Source: UBA6623 sp965248235
GTDB taxonomy: Bacteria; Acidobacteriota; Terriglobia; Bryobacterales; UBA6623
Direction: 5' to 3'
Length of the DNA: 64,000 nt
Assembly: GCA_965248235.1 (NCBI GenBank)
Contig: CBDFIU010000001.1
Coordinates: 1-64,000 of the forward strand
The notes below the pieces were generated by a model that was not told the origin of the DNA, did no database searches, and worked only from the letters and a program-made list of their open reading frames with translations. The position numbers and the translations under genes were made by a program. Below, one piece after another: positions 16,710 through 25,686 of the stretch (its first letter is position 1; each line of letters begins with the position of its first letter).

Positions 16710-19082
16710 CTACGACCGCACCCGCAAAAACAGATAAACTCCCGTCAACCCGAATATCGCCCCCGGCGCCCAAGCCGCCATCGCCGGACTCAACTGACCC
16801 GCCCGCCCGAGTTGTTCAAACAGCGCATTGGCCGCGTAATAAGCAATCGCCAAACCAATGCTGAGCGCCACGCCGGTCAACGCCCCGCGATGCCCCGCCA
16901 CGAGCGAAAACGGAATCGCCAATACGGCCATGCTCACGGCGAAGAACGGGAACGCCAGTTTCTTATGCCATTGCACCTGCAGCCGCACGGTATCAAAACC
17001 GCTTTGCGTCAGGTCAGTGATGTAGGCCCGCAGCTCGCGCCAGTTCATTTGCTGGTGCTGGCGTTCTTCCTTGAGAAAATAGCCCGGCTCCTCCTCGAGA
17101 TCGGCGAAAGGTCGCTCGTCGAACTCCTCGAAACCCAGCACCCGATTGCCGTCAATCTCCCGCACCCAACCGTTTTCAAAAACCCAAGCACCCGCGGAAT
17201 CATCCCAGTGCGCCCGCTCGGCGGCTATGTGGCGCACAAGCTGGAAACTCTCCTCGTCGAAATCGTAGACATTGATCTTCGCGAAAGCCTTTTCCCGTGA
17301 ATCGAAGAAGCGGTGGTGGTAGATGCGTTCGCCTTTGCCGAACATCCAACGCCGATCAGGCCTGAGGAAAGTCCGCACCGGCCGCCCCTTGATCTCGTCG
17401 CGAATCGCGTCTTGCTTGCGATTGGTTTCGGGCAGATAGTAATAGTCGAGCGCGAACAGCAAGCCGCTCATGATCGTCGCCGCCGCCAAGATCGGCGCCG
17501 CCAGCCGATAGAGACTCACGCCGCAGGCCTTAAACGCCGTCAGCTCCTGATGTTTCGCGAGAATTCCGAAACACACCAGCGTCCCCACCAGCACGCCCAG
17601 CGGAGCCGTCTCGTACACCAAAAACGGCGTCAGATAGTAGACATAAGGGATGAACAGCCCCAACTTGTCGCGATCAAGCATATCGCTGAGCAGTTCGAAG
17701 AAGCTGAACACGAACCAGATCATCACAAACGAGGCGACCAGCACCAGCAGATAGAAAAGGAAAGCTCGCATCACATAGCGGTCAACAACCCGAAACGTTG
17801 GCACAACCTCGGCCGCGACACCCGGGCCGCGCACCCGCCGGCCGCGCCGTGCCGCGGCCCCGCCGCCATTCGCCGCCGCGCCCTGCCCGTTTTCCTTGCG
17901 CAGCCTCGCGGCCAGGCCCGCGAACCAACCGCCGATCGCCGCCGTGACATCGCGACGGTTCGGTGCATCGAGTTGAAACAGCAGCCAAGCGCCCGCCGCT
18001 GCGAAGAGCAGGTTGGCCATCCAAATTGCCGGCCCCACCGCGAGAACTTCCGTCTTCGCCAACGCGATGCCGCCGAGCTGAATCATGTAGTAGGCAAACA
18101 CCAGCAGCAGGCTGAAGACCACGCCCATCGACTTGCCCGCGCGTCGCGACGAAATAGCCAAGGGAACGCCCACCATCGGCAACACAAAGCAGGCGATCGG
18201 CACCGCGAACCTCTGCTGCAACTCGATCGCGGCGTCAATCTTCTTCTCGCCGACCTGAGAACGCGAGATCAACTCCGCGGTCGAGGCCTGCTGGAAAGGC
18301 TGCTTGCCGAGTTCAGGCGCTTCGGCGTCGGATTGAAGCACTTGATCGTTTTCGTGAAATTCGAAGCTGTGATATTGGGTCGCGTCGTGCGACTGCTCGT
18401 AGGTGCAGGCGTGCGGCAGCCGAAGCTGCAAACGATCCTGCTCCGGACGCGGCACTACCATCGCCTCTTCGGCCACGGTAATGCGAGGGCCGTCGACCGC
18501 CGCATTGGCGCCGCCAAACGACCCGCGGGTTTCCGGCGCTCGCTCGTCGGCGATAAACACCCCTTTCCAACGAACCACCGGCCCGGGAATCACGTCGCGC
18601 ACATAGAGAATCGTGTTCGGGAAAGTCTCAATGAAGACCCGCGGCTGCACTTCGGCGCTGGCCTGTGAGATCTTCAAAGACTCGGCGATCTTCTTCTGCT
18701 GTTGCAACGCCAGCGGGTTGTAATAGATCGTCGTCGCGGCGCAAATCACGCCGCCAACCAGCGCCAACACCGCCACCGGACCCATCAGCCGACGGCCCGG
18801 AATGCCCGCCGCTCGCATCGCGATGATCTCGCCGTCGCTCGAAACACGCCCCAGCCCAACCAACACTCCAATCAGCACGCCGATCGGAATCGTGAAACGC
18901 AGCGCCTGCGGCACGGCCAGCAAAAAGAGGTAAACGACATCCTCGGCCGAGCCGCTGGGACGGATCAACAGTTCCATCAGCATACCGACCGACTTGAGGA
19001 ACAAGACGAACGTGAACAGCAGCGTGCCGATCAGCGAGCTGATGATCACTTCCCGAAGAATGTAGCGAAAAAGAATGGGCAC
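16710..19082 (-). CDS. Fused LptF-LptG lipopolysaccharide export permease
   Basis: 790 residues containing two complete YjgP/YjgQ permease units in tandem. The first starts PILFRYILREVIISSLIGTL, has an approximately 160-residue periplasmic beta-jellyroll after the third helix, and ends with three helices (around PIACFVLPMVGVPLAISSRR). A basic Ala/Arg linker (about residues 410-435) leads to the second unit, VVDRYVMRAFLFYLLVLVAS, with its own jellyroll and three final helices. LptF and LptG normally form a heterodimer with LptB to pull LPS from the inner membrane; here both halves lie in one chain. GTG 19082 was preferred over in-frame TTG 19208, which would add 42 residues overlapping REP-rich DNA. 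Confidence 0.87.
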   Translation of the reverse strand: MPILFRYILREVIISSLIGTLLFTFVLFLKSVGMLMELLIRPSGSAEDVVYLFLLAVPQALRFTIPIGVLIGVLVGLGRVSSDGEIIAMRAAGIPGRRLMGPVAVLALVGGVICAATTIYYNPLALQQQKKIAESLKISQASAEVQPRVFIETFPNTILYVRDVIPGPVVRWKGVFIADERAPETRGSFGGANAAVDGPRITVAEEAMVVPRPEQDRLQLRLPHACTYEQSHDATQYHSFEFHENDQVLQSDAEAPELGKQPFQQASTAELISRSQVGEKKIDAAIELQQRFAVPIACFVLPMVGVPLAISSRRAGKSMGVVFSLLLVFAYYMIQLGGIALAKTEVLAVGPAIWMANLLFAAAGAWLLFQLDAPNRRDVTAAIGGWFAGLAARLRKENGQGAAANGGGAAARRGRRVRGPGVAAEVVPTFRVVDRYVMRAFLFYLLVLVASFVMIWFVFSFFELLSDMLDRDKLGLFIPYVYYLTPFLVYETAPLGVLVGTLVCFGILAKHQELTAFKACGVSLYRLAAPILAAATIMSGLLFALDYYYLPETNRKQDAIRDEIKGRPVRTFLRPDRRWMFGKGERIYHHRFFDSREKAFAKINVYDFDEESFQLVRHIAAERAHWDDSAGAWVFENGWVREIDGNRVLGFEEFDERPFADLEEEPGYFLKEERQHQQMNWRELRAYITDLTQSGFDTVRLQVQWHKKLAFPFFAVSMAVLAIPFSLVAGHRGALTGVALSIGLAIAYYAANALFEQLGRAGQLSPAMAAWAPGAIFGLTGVYLFLRVRS

Positions 19083-19218
19083 GGGAGGTTCGCGGCTCCG
19101 AGTCCGAGCGCTCCGGAGAGTACCCCAAAGTCTAGCGCAGACCCCGGTCATCCGGCCCGGAAACGCCCGCTGCATAAATGTCAAACCCCCTGCTGGCCAC
19201 GCGAGCAATAGAATCAGA

Positions 19219-19278
19219 GGCGTGGACGGAAGTCCACGCTCAGCCCGGCTCAGCCCGGCTCCGCCCGGTGAACCGGGC
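19219..19278. repeat. REP-like double hairpin (copy 1)
   Basis: GCGTGGACGGAAGTCCACGC forms an 8-bp stem, and GCCCGGTGAACCGGGC forms a second one. The same pair of hairpins occurs at 38885-38924, and the first alone occurs inverted at 59128-59147. Between lptFG and the IS110 element there is no gene; this repeat is the only recognisable content. Confidence 0.75.
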
Positions 19279-19437
19279 TTGGGGTCACGAATAGGCCGGT
19301 CCCTTTAGCCCTGGGTTAGGGCCGATTCAACAGGCTCGTCGCTCGGGCCCGGGGAAATCGCTAACGGCTCACGGCTAACGGTTCACGGCCCACGCCTCCT
19401 GTACCCTTCCAGAGTGGCTGCCCAGCGCGGTAGTTCA

Positions 19438-19600
19438 TAGAAGACCGGCCACCCGAGAGGAGCGCCCTTCGCCCCCTGCGATCGAACGCCTTGGGGGGAC
19501 TTGCGCCCTCCCGGTGTGGTCCGCAACCGAAAGCCCAGTGGGGAGTTCGCGCCGTTTGTTCGAGCGCCAGTACAGGGGTGCCGTTGGTTGCGGCGGCTGG
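19438..19600 (+). ncRNA. Candidate IS110 guide (bridge) RNA region
   Basis: IS110-group elements encode a structured bridge RNA in the non-coding end upstream of the transposase; it carries the target- and donor-binding loops. This 163-base stretch occupies that position and has G/C-rich self-complementary segments (for example CGCCCTTCGCCCCC against GGGGGGACTTGCG). The assignment comes only from position and known biology of the family; the fold was not computed. Confidence 0.35.
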
Positions 19601-19615
19601 CGAAAGGAGTCTGTC

Positions 19616-20872
19616 TTGTCTGCATCTGCATTTCAATTCTTCGTCGGTATCGACTGGGCCACCGAGGCCCATCAAATCTGTCTGCTCGACACCCAGGGCG
19701 AGATCGTTCACGAACGCACCGTCGTTCATTCCGGTTCGGCGGTCGGCGAGTTCCTCAATCAACTGCTCGAGTTGACCGGCTGCCCGCCGGCTTCCATCGC
19801 GGTCGCGATCGAAGTCCCGCGTGGCGCGTTGGTCGAAACGCTGCTCGAACGGGGATTCTCGGCTTTCTTCCTTAACCCGAAACAACTCGATCGTTTCCGA
19901 GACCGGCATTTCCCGGCCGGCGCCAAAGACGACCGCCGTGACGCTTTCGTCTTGGCTTGCTCGCTGCGAACCGACCCGCATTGCTTCCATGCCATCGAGG
20001 TCGACGACCCGCTCGTGATGCGCCTGCGCGACCTCACTCGTCTCGACGATGAGTTGCGTAGCAGCTTCAACCGCAACAGCTGCCAACTTCGCGAGCAACT
20101 CTATCGCTACTACCCGCAGCTTTTGCGCTTGTCCCCAGCCGCCAACGAAGCTTGGCTCTGGGCCCTGCTGGAACTGGCTCCCAGCCCCGCAAAGGCTCGT
20201 CGACTGAAACCGGCACGAATCGAAAAGTTGCTTCGCGCCCACCGCATTCGCCGGCTCCAATCGGCCGACATCGTCAACGAACTGCGAGCGCCGGGATTCC
20301 AACTTGCTGCCGGAACGGCCGACGCAGCGAGCGAACACGCTCTTCTACTCATTCCTCATCTGCGACTCATCGCCCAGCAGCGAACCGAGCTGGCCAGGCG
20401 CCTCCAAACCCTGCTGGAGCAACTCGCTTCCCCGTCCGAGGACGACGAGGATCCTCACCAGCATCGCGACGTCGAGATCATCCTCTCCTTGCCCGGGGTC
20501 GGACGTGTCGTCGCCGCCACGATGCTGGCCGAGGCCTCACAGGCTCTCGCCCATCGAGACTACCCCGCTCTTCGAGCCTACTGCGGCAGCGCCCCGATCA
20601 CGCGCCGCAGTGGCAAAAAGATCGCCGTCTTGATGCGTCGCGGCTGCAATGACCGTTTACGCAACGCGCTCTACCATTGGGCGAGAGTGAGCATCCAACA
20701 CGACCCCCACAGTCGTCACCATTACCATCAGTTGCGCAGCCGAGGGCATTCTCACGGGCGCGCGTTGCGCGGTCTTGCGGACCGACTTCTGGCCGTGCTG
20801 TGCGCCATGCTTCGTCAGGGAACCCTGTATGACCCCGCCCGTCGTCAGCCGCCGGCCCAAGCGGCAGCTTGA
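19616..20872 (+). CDS. IS110-family transposase (DEDD recombinase)
   Basis: 418 residues. The N-terminal RuvC-like DEDD domain shows FVGIDWATEAHQICL (first Asp), AIEVPRGALVE (Glu) and GAKDDRRDAFVLA (paired Asp). The C-terminal Tnp_20 domain has ILSLPGVGRVVAATMLAE and YCGSAPITRRSGKK with the expected serine region. TTG 19616 follows AAAGGAG (19602-19608) at ideal spacing and gives the usual short lead before GIDWA, so it is preferred over the upstream in-frame ATG 19514. The frame is intact, so the element could be active. Confidence 0.92.
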   Translation: MSASAFQFFVGIDWATEAHQICLLDTQGEIVHERTVVHSGSAVGEFLNQLLELTGCPPASIAVAIEVPRGALVETLLERGFSAFFLNPKQLDRFRDRHFPAGAKDDRRDAFVLACSLRTDPHCFHAIEVDDPLVMRLRDLTRLDDELRSSFNRNSCQLREQLYRYYPQLLRLSPAANEAWLWALLELAPSPAKARRLKPARIEKLLRAHRIRRLQSADIVNELRAPGFQLAAGTADAASEHALLLIPHLRLIAQQRTELARRLQTLLEQLASPSEDDEDPHQHRDVEIILSLPGVGRVVAATMLAEASQALAHRDYPALRAYCGSAPITRRSGKKIAVLMRRGCNDRLRNALYHWARVSIQHDPHSRHHYHQLRSRGHSHGRALRGLADRLLAVLCAMLRQGTLYDPARRQPPAQAAA

Positions 20873-20922
20873 ACTACCGCGCTGGGCAGCCGCTCTGGAA
20901 GGGTACCGCCCTTCCTCAGCAC

Positions 20923-20957
20923 TTGACAAACGGTGGGGAGTCCCCCCCCTGTAGAAT
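20923..20957 (+). promoter_or_regulatory. Possible promoter of the 20966 gene
   Basis: TTGACA at 20923-20928 and TAGAAT at 20952-20957 lie just in front of the gene at 20966, but are 23 bases apart, longer than the usual 16-18. An eight-C run in the spacer may have expanded or be miscounted. Confidence 0.3.
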
Positions 20958-20965
20958 GATGGGCA

Positions 20966-21541
20966 ATGCGCTGGTTCCTTTCGCGCGGCGCGCCTCCGGT
21001 TTCGCGCCTTCTATTCGTCGAGAGCGGACCGCGCGGCGTCGTCGAAAAGGTTCTCCCGCGCATTCGCAACAGCTTCGGGCACGACATTCGTATCGACCTG
21101 CTGACCTGCCTGCCGACCGACCCGGCCGAACTCGGCGTCGGCAACCCTCATTCCGCCAGGGCATGGCGCGTGACGGAATGCCGCGACGCCGATTCACGCT
21201 GGGACCTGCTTTGCCGCATCCGCCGAGAACGCCATCCCGCGGCCGTCATTGTCTGCGCCGACAGCCCGGTGATGTTGCCCTGGAAACTGGCGGCTGTGTT
21301 GCTGCTGCCGGCGAAGTTCATCATCGTCAATGAAAACGCCGATTACTTCTGGCTCGACCGCGCCCATCTCTCGAATCTCAAGAACCTCTTGCTCCAGCGA
21401 GCCGGGTTGCAGCCCGACCTCGCGGTTCGCCTCCTGGCCCGTACGCTCGTATTTCCTTTCACGTTGGTTTATCTGCTGGGCTATGCCGCCTGGGTTCACT
21501 CCCGGCGGGCAGCGCGACGGGCCCTCGGCTCGTGGTCGTGA
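20966..21541 (+). CDS. Conserved protein of unknown function, glycosyltransferase-like fold possible
   Basis: 191 residues. It starts MRWFLSRGAPPVSRLLFVES; later there is an alternating beta/alpha pattern (IRIDLLTCLP, AAVIVCADSPVML) and a conserved FIIVNENADYFWLDR motif. The C-terminus has a hydrophobic helix (FPFTLVYLLGYAAWV) that probably anchors it to the membrane. Similar proteins recur in Acidobacteria and are usually left unnamed; a link to glycan synthesis is a guess from the Rossmann-like pattern. Downstream is malate synthase, about 190 bases away. Confidence 0.7.
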   Translation: MRWFLSRGAPPVSRLLFVESGPRGVVEKVLPRIRNSFGHDIRIDLLTCLPTDPAELGVGNPHSARAWRVTECRDADSRWDLLCRIRRERHPAAVIVCADSPVMLPWKLAAVLLLPAKFIIVNENADYFWLDRAHLSNLKNLLLQRAGLQPDLAVRLLARTLVFPFTLVYLLGYAAWVHSRRAARRALGSWS

Positions 21542-21731
21542 GAGCTGCAACAACCGCGAGGAATCGCCGCGGAGAGCCGTCCCGTGACTTTGTTCATCGC
21601 CTGGCCGGCTGCCCGGCCCTTTGGAACCGGCTCTTTTCACCCCCGTCCCGCCGACGTCGCCGCGGGTGTCGGTGTTACAGTGTCTGCAGTCCAATGGCCG
21701 CACAGCCGGCATTCGCATAGGGAGAGAAATC

Positions 21732-23357
21732 ATGGCTACCTCAGCCGTCAGCCTGCAACAACAACTCAACGGGTCCCTCGCCGCCGCAGGGATCGAGTTG
21801 CGAGGCCGCGTCACCTCCGAATACGCCGAAATCTTAACGCCCGAAGCGCTCCGTTTCCTCGCTAAGTTGGCCCGCCAATTCGAAGCGACGCGCCGCGAGC
21901 TTCTCGATCGCCGGGTAGCGCGCTACGAGGAGATCAAAGCCGGACAATTGCCGGACTTCCTGCCCGAAACCCGGCACATTCGCGCTGGCGATTGGACCGT
22001 GGCGGCCATTCCCGACGACTTACAGGATCGCCGTGTCGAGATTACCGGCCCGGTCGACCGCAAGATGGTCATTAACGCCCTCAACTCGGGCGCGAGCGTC
22101 TTCATGGCCGACTTCGAGGACGCCCACACGCCGACCTGGGACAACAATATCGAGGGGCAGATCAACCTCCGCGACGCCGTCAACGGTTCGATCAGCTTCA
22201 CCAATCCAAACGGAAAGCACTATCAACTCGGCGAAGACCTCGCGACCTTGCTGGTACGCCCGCGCGGCTGGCACCTCGTCGAAAAGCACGTCTTGATCGA
22301 CGGCGAGCCGATCTCCGCCTCGCTCTTCGATTTCGGCTTGTACTTCTTCCATAACGTCGAAGCCCGCCTGCAGCGAAACACCGCCCCGTATTTCTATCTC
22401 CCCAAGATGGAGAGTCACCTGGAAGCGCGCCTGTGGAACGACGTCTTCACATTCGCCGAGAACGAGCTGAACGTCCCCAATGTCTGTCGCGGCACCGTCC
22501 TGCTCGAAACCATCCTGGCGGCCTTCGAGATGGACGAAATCCTCTACGAGTTGCGCGACCATTCGGCCGGGTTAAACTGCGGACGCTGGGACTACATCTT
22601 CAGCTTCATCAAGAAGTTCCGACACAATCCGGCTTTCGTGCTTCCCGACCGCATCAAGGTCGGCATGGACCGTCACTTCCTCGACTCCTATGTTCAGCTG
22701 TTGATCAAGACCTGCCATCGCCGCGGAATTCACGCCATGGGCGGAATGGCGGCGCAGATCCCCATCAAAAGCGACCCCGAGGCGAACGAGCAGGCGATCA
22801 ACAAAGTGCGGCAAGACAAACTACGTGAAGTCCAAGCTGGACACGACGGCACCTGGGTAGCCCACCCCGGCCTGGTCGGCGTCGCCAAGGAAATATTTGA
22901 CGAGCATATGCCAACCTCGAACCAGATCTGGCGCAACCGCGATGACGTTTCGGTGAGCGCCTCGGATCTGTTGACGGTTCCCGAGGGCGAAATCACCGAA
23001 CAAGGTTTGCGTATCAACTGCGACGTCGGCATTCAGTACCTTGAGAGCTGGTTGCGCGGCGTCGGCTGCGTACCGATCTACAACTTGATGGAAGATGCCG
23101 CCACGGCCGAGATCTCGCGTTCGCAGGTTTGGCATTGGGTGCAACACGGCGCCAAGATGAACGACGGCCGCACCATCACAGCCGAGTTGGTCCGAGAGAC
23201 CATTCCTCAGCAATTGGAAAAGATTCGTGCGCTCATCGGGCCCGAGCGTTATGACGCCGGAAAGTTCGACCTCGCGTCGAAGATTTTCGAAGATATGATG
23301 ACCAGCGACGACTACTCCGATTTTCTGACGCTGATCGCCTACGATCACATTGACTAA
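21732..23357 (+). CDS. aceB: Malate synthase A
   Basis: 541 residues of the isoform A type. Conserved elements: FMADFEDAHTPTWDN (metal site), VRPRGWHLVEKH (catalytic Arg), YFYLPKMESHLEARLWNDVF, GLNCGRWDYIFSFIKK, and MEDAATAEISRSQVWHW containing the catalytic Asp near the end. It condenses glyoxylate with acetyl-CoA to malate, the second glyoxylate-cycle step. GGAGAG at 21721 precedes ATG 21732, which gives the family's usual start; the longer in-frame extension from TTG 21621 lacks support. No isocitrate lyase is adjacent, which is unusual for an operonic glyoxylate shunt. Confidence 0.96.
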   Translation: MATSAVSLQQQLNGSLAAAGIELRGRVTSEYAEILTPEALRFLAKLARQFEATRRELLDRRVARYEEIKAGQLPDFLPETRHIRAGDWTVAAIPDDLQDRRVEITGPVDRKMVINALNSGASVFMADFEDAHTPTWDNNIEGQINLRDAVNGSISFTNPNGKHYQLGEDLATLLVRPRGWHLVEKHVLIDGEPISASLFDFGLYFFHNVEARLQRNTAPYFYLPKMESHLEARLWNDVFTFAENELNVPNVCRGTVLLETILAAFEMDEILYELRDHSAGLNCGRWDYIFSFIKKFRHNPAFVLPDRIKVGMDRHFLDSYVQLLIKTCHRRGIHAMGGMAAQIPIKSDPEANEQAINKVRQDKLREVQAGHDGTWVAHPGLVGVAKEIFDEHMPTSNQIWRNRDDVSVSASDLLTVPEGEITEQGLRINCDVGIQYLESWLRGVGCVPIYNLMEDAATAEISRSQVWHWVQHGAKMNDGRTITAELVRETIPQQLEKIRALIGPERYDAGKFDLASKIFEDMMTSDDYSDFLTLIAYDHID

Positions 23358-23389
23358 TCCGCGCGATCGGCGTTCGGCTGGGGCCGACC

Positions 23390-24070
23390 TCAACCGCCGT
23401 TATTCGACGCCAAGGGCGGAGCGTCCTCGGATTTGCCGCGCAATTGCTCTTCGAGCGAGGCAATCCGCGCGTGAAGACTCGATAGCGCCTGACCAACCGG
23501 ATCAGGCAGCTTGCCGTGCTCGAGCATGGCGTCCTCTTCTTCCGAAATCGCCACCCCTTTGATCGCGACAACCCTGCCGGGTACACCGACGACCGTCGAG
23601 TGATCGGGCACCGAACGTACGACCACCGAACCCGCCCCCACGCGCACCCAATCGCCAAGCGTGATATTGCCGAGCACCTTCGCTCCCGACCCGATCACGA
23701 CGTGGCTGGCGAGCGTCGGGTGCCGCTTGCCTTGCTCGTGTCCGGTGCCGCCCAACGTTACGCCTTGGTAAAGCAAAACGTCATCGCCGATTTCCGCCGT
23801 CTCGCCGATCACCACCCCCATCCCGTGGTCAATGAAGAAGCGTCGGCCGATTGTCGCGCCGGGGTGAATCTCGATGCCGGTGGCCCAGCGCCCGACGTGA
23901 GAAATCAACCGCGCGATTACGTACAAGCCCCAGCGATAGAAACGATGCGATACGCGGTGCAACAGAATGGCGTGCACGCCCGGATAGCACAACAGAACTT
24001 CGAAGACATTCTTCGCCGCCGGGTCGTCGCGAAAGACGACATCGATCTGTTCCCTGATCGTTTTCCACAT
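23390..24070 (-). CDS. cysE: Serine O-acetyltransferase
   Basis: 226 residues in the short (EpsC/CysE) form. An N-terminal helical domain with FRDDPAAKNVFEVLLCYPGVHAI leads into the left-handed beta-helix with hexapeptide repeats: IEIHPGATIGRRFFIDHGMG, VIGETAEIGDDVLLYQGVTLGG, VVIGSGAKVLGN. The HGMGVVIG and YQGVTLGGTG motifs are catalytic landmarks. It makes O-acetylserine, the first step of cysteine synthesis. ATG 24070 (MWKTIREQ) is the natural family start; the in-frame codon at 24136 adds 22 unlikely residues. It is convergent with malate synthase. A Glu/Ser-rich tail follows the hexapeptide domain. Confidence 0.93.
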   Translation of the reverse strand: MWKTIREQIDVVFRDDPAAKNVFEVLLCYPGVHAILLHRVSHRFYRWGLYVIARLISHVGRWATGIEIHPGATIGRRFFIDHGMGVVIGETAEIGDDVLLYQGVTLGGTGHEQGKRHPTLASHVVIGSGAKVLGNITLGDWVRVGAGSVVVRSVPDHSTVVGVPGRVVAIKGVAISEEEDAMLEHGKLPDPVGQALSSLHARIASLEEQLRGKSEDAPPLASNNGG

Positions 24071-24462
24071 AAAGAATAGACTCGTCGAAAGTCTGGGTTC
24101 CGTCACGTAACGCCCGACCGCCGGGGGCGCGGACAAGAGGGCACACTTCGAAACTTAGGGAAAGAAGAGGCCGACGTAGATCGGCTCGGAAGGGCGTGGC
24201 CCAACCAACCGACTCTAGGTCGGCCGGCGACAACAGCAAGTGGCGGCTAGCGGCGTGATTCGATGAATCGTCCAGGTCACTTTCCTCTGATGCTAGGTCA
24301 AACAGGAATCGTTGTCAAACACACAGGCAATCCGCCGGGAAATGCTGCGGGGCCGCTTCGATCCGCCATCGCGGAGGCAACCACCGCCAACCAGAGCCGC
24401 GGCGATGCGGTCACTCAAGAATAGCTTTGCAGCCAAACAAACTTTTTCATGCGGTCGTGGCG
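24071..24462. other. Intergenic region, no gene seen
   Basis: 392 bases between cysE and the acyl-CoA dehydrogenase gene. Only short palindromes are visible, such as GATTCGATGAATC and a GGCCGAC/GTCGGCC pair around 24170-24225. No convincing coding frame, tRNA or terminator was found. The cysE promoter presumably lies at its left end. Confidence 0.5.
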
Positions 24463-25635
24463 CTACGGACCAAACAGTTTTTCCGTTCCGTCGAGAAGTT
24501 GCTTGGCGATCGTCTGCAACTGGATATTGCTGGTTCCTTCGTAGATCGTGCCGACCTTGGCGTCACGATAGAGCTTTTCGACGGGGTATTCTTTCGTGAA
24601 GCCGACTCCCCCGAAAAGATCGACGGCTTGGGAGGTGACCCGTCCCGCGACCTCCGAGGCTTCCAGCTTCGCCATGGCCGCCTGCGTGAGGAACTTCTCC
24701 CCGGATTCCTTAAGACGGGCGGCGTTATAGACCAGCAAGCGCGCGGCCTCCACGTCCGTCGCCATGCGAGCCAGTTGAAATTGCAGACCCTGAAACTCCG
24801 CGATGGGGCGGCCGAATTGTTCGCGCTCGCGGGCGTAGCGAACCGCGTGCGACAGCGCGGCTTCCGCCACCCCGAGCATTTGCGCCCCAATCCCGATGCG
24901 CCCTTCGTTGAGCGTCTCAATCGCGATCTTGTAGCCCTTGCCGACCTCCCCCAGGACGTTTCGCTTCTCCACAAGACAACCGTCGAGAATGAGTTCGCAG
25001 GTCGAGGAGGCCCGCACGCCGAGCTTGTCTTCCTTCTTGCCGACGGTGAGGCCCTCCGCGTCGCGCTCGATCAAGAACGCGGTGATCCCGCGATACCTGG
25101 CCTCCGGGTCGACGTTCGCGAAGACCAGAAACAGACCGGCCTCGCGCGCATTGCTGATCCAAAGCTTGCGACCGGTCAGACGGTAACCCTCACCCTCCGC
25201 GACCGCCCGCGTCGCCATCGCGAAAGCGTCGCTGCCCGAACCGGCTTCCGACAAAGCGTATGAACCGACGGTATCCCGGGCCAACCGAGGCAGAAAGCGC
25301 TGTTGTTGATCTTCGGTACCCCAGCGCAGCAACACCGTGTTGACCAGGGTGTTCTGAACATCGATCAGAACCGCCGCCGAGGCATCCACGGTCGAAATCG
25401 CCTCGACCGCCACAACGGCGTTGAAAAAAGAACCCTCTTGCCCGCCAAACCGTTCGGGGATCGTAATCCCCATCAGTCCAAGCTCGAAACACTGTTTGAG
25501 AATGTCGGAGCGAAACTCGGCCGCTTCGTCCATTGCACGGACGTACGGCCCGATCTGCTCGACCGCGAACTGTCGGACCGTGTCGCGAAATAGGGTTTCG
25601 TCTTCGCTGAGTGCGGTCAGAGCTTGGGTGGACAT
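24463..25635 (-). CDS. Acyl-CoA dehydrogenase
   Basis: 390 residues, full length for the family. N-terminal helical domain; the FAD-contact strand segment GSYALSEAGSGSDAFAM; LWISNAREAGLFLVF; and the C-terminal domain with QFGRPIAEFQGLQFQLARMA. The catalytic base Glu is in AKVGTIYEGTSNIQL. It oxidises a short or branched acyl-CoA to the enoyl-CoA, passing electrons to ETF. Chain-length preference cannot be read reliably. It is followed on the same strand by nothing close, and preceded by the zinc-ribbon gene about 50 bases away. Confidence 0.93.
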   Translation of the reverse strand: MSTQALTALSEDETLFRDTVRQFAVEQIGPYVRAMDEAAEFRSDILKQCFELGLMGITIPERFGGQEGSFFNAVVAVEAISTVDASAAVLIDVQNTLVNTVLLRWGTEDQQQRFLPRLARDTVGSYALSEAGSGSDAFAMATRAVAEGEGYRLTGRKLWISNAREAGLFLVFANVDPEARYRGITAFLIERDAEGLTVGKKEDKLGVRASSTCELILDGCLVEKRNVLGEVGKGYKIAIETLNEGRIGIGAQMLGVAEAALSHAVRYAREREQFGRPIAEFQGLQFQLARMATDVEAARLLVYNAARLKESGEKFLTQAAMAKLEASEVAGRVTSQAVDLFGGVGFTKEYPVEKLYRDAKVGTIYEGTSNIQLQTIAKQLLDGTEKLFGP

Positions 25636-25686
25636 GGCGATAGCCGCCTGCTGCCGCGCGGCTCCGGCGTGGACCCCGAGGACGGC

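Larger units (their letters stand above)
19401..20906 (+). mobile_element. IS110-family insertion sequence with 37-bp inverted repeats
   Basis: A 37-bp sequence at 19401-19437 recurs inverted at 20870-20906 with a single mismatch; both contain GCCCAGCGCGGTAGTTCA or its complement. The right repeat includes the transposase stop codon. Inside are a transposase gene and a 5' non-coding region of about 180 bases. IS110 elements typically lack true terminal repeats, so these long ends are unusual. Exact element tips are not proven: IS110 copies move as circles and their tips may lie slightly in or out of the repeats. Confidence 0.8.

Noticed and set aside
17313..18668. Plus-strand frame inside lptFG
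   Set aside because: Arg/His/Gln-rich shadow translation; the fused permease on the other strand has clear domains and helices.
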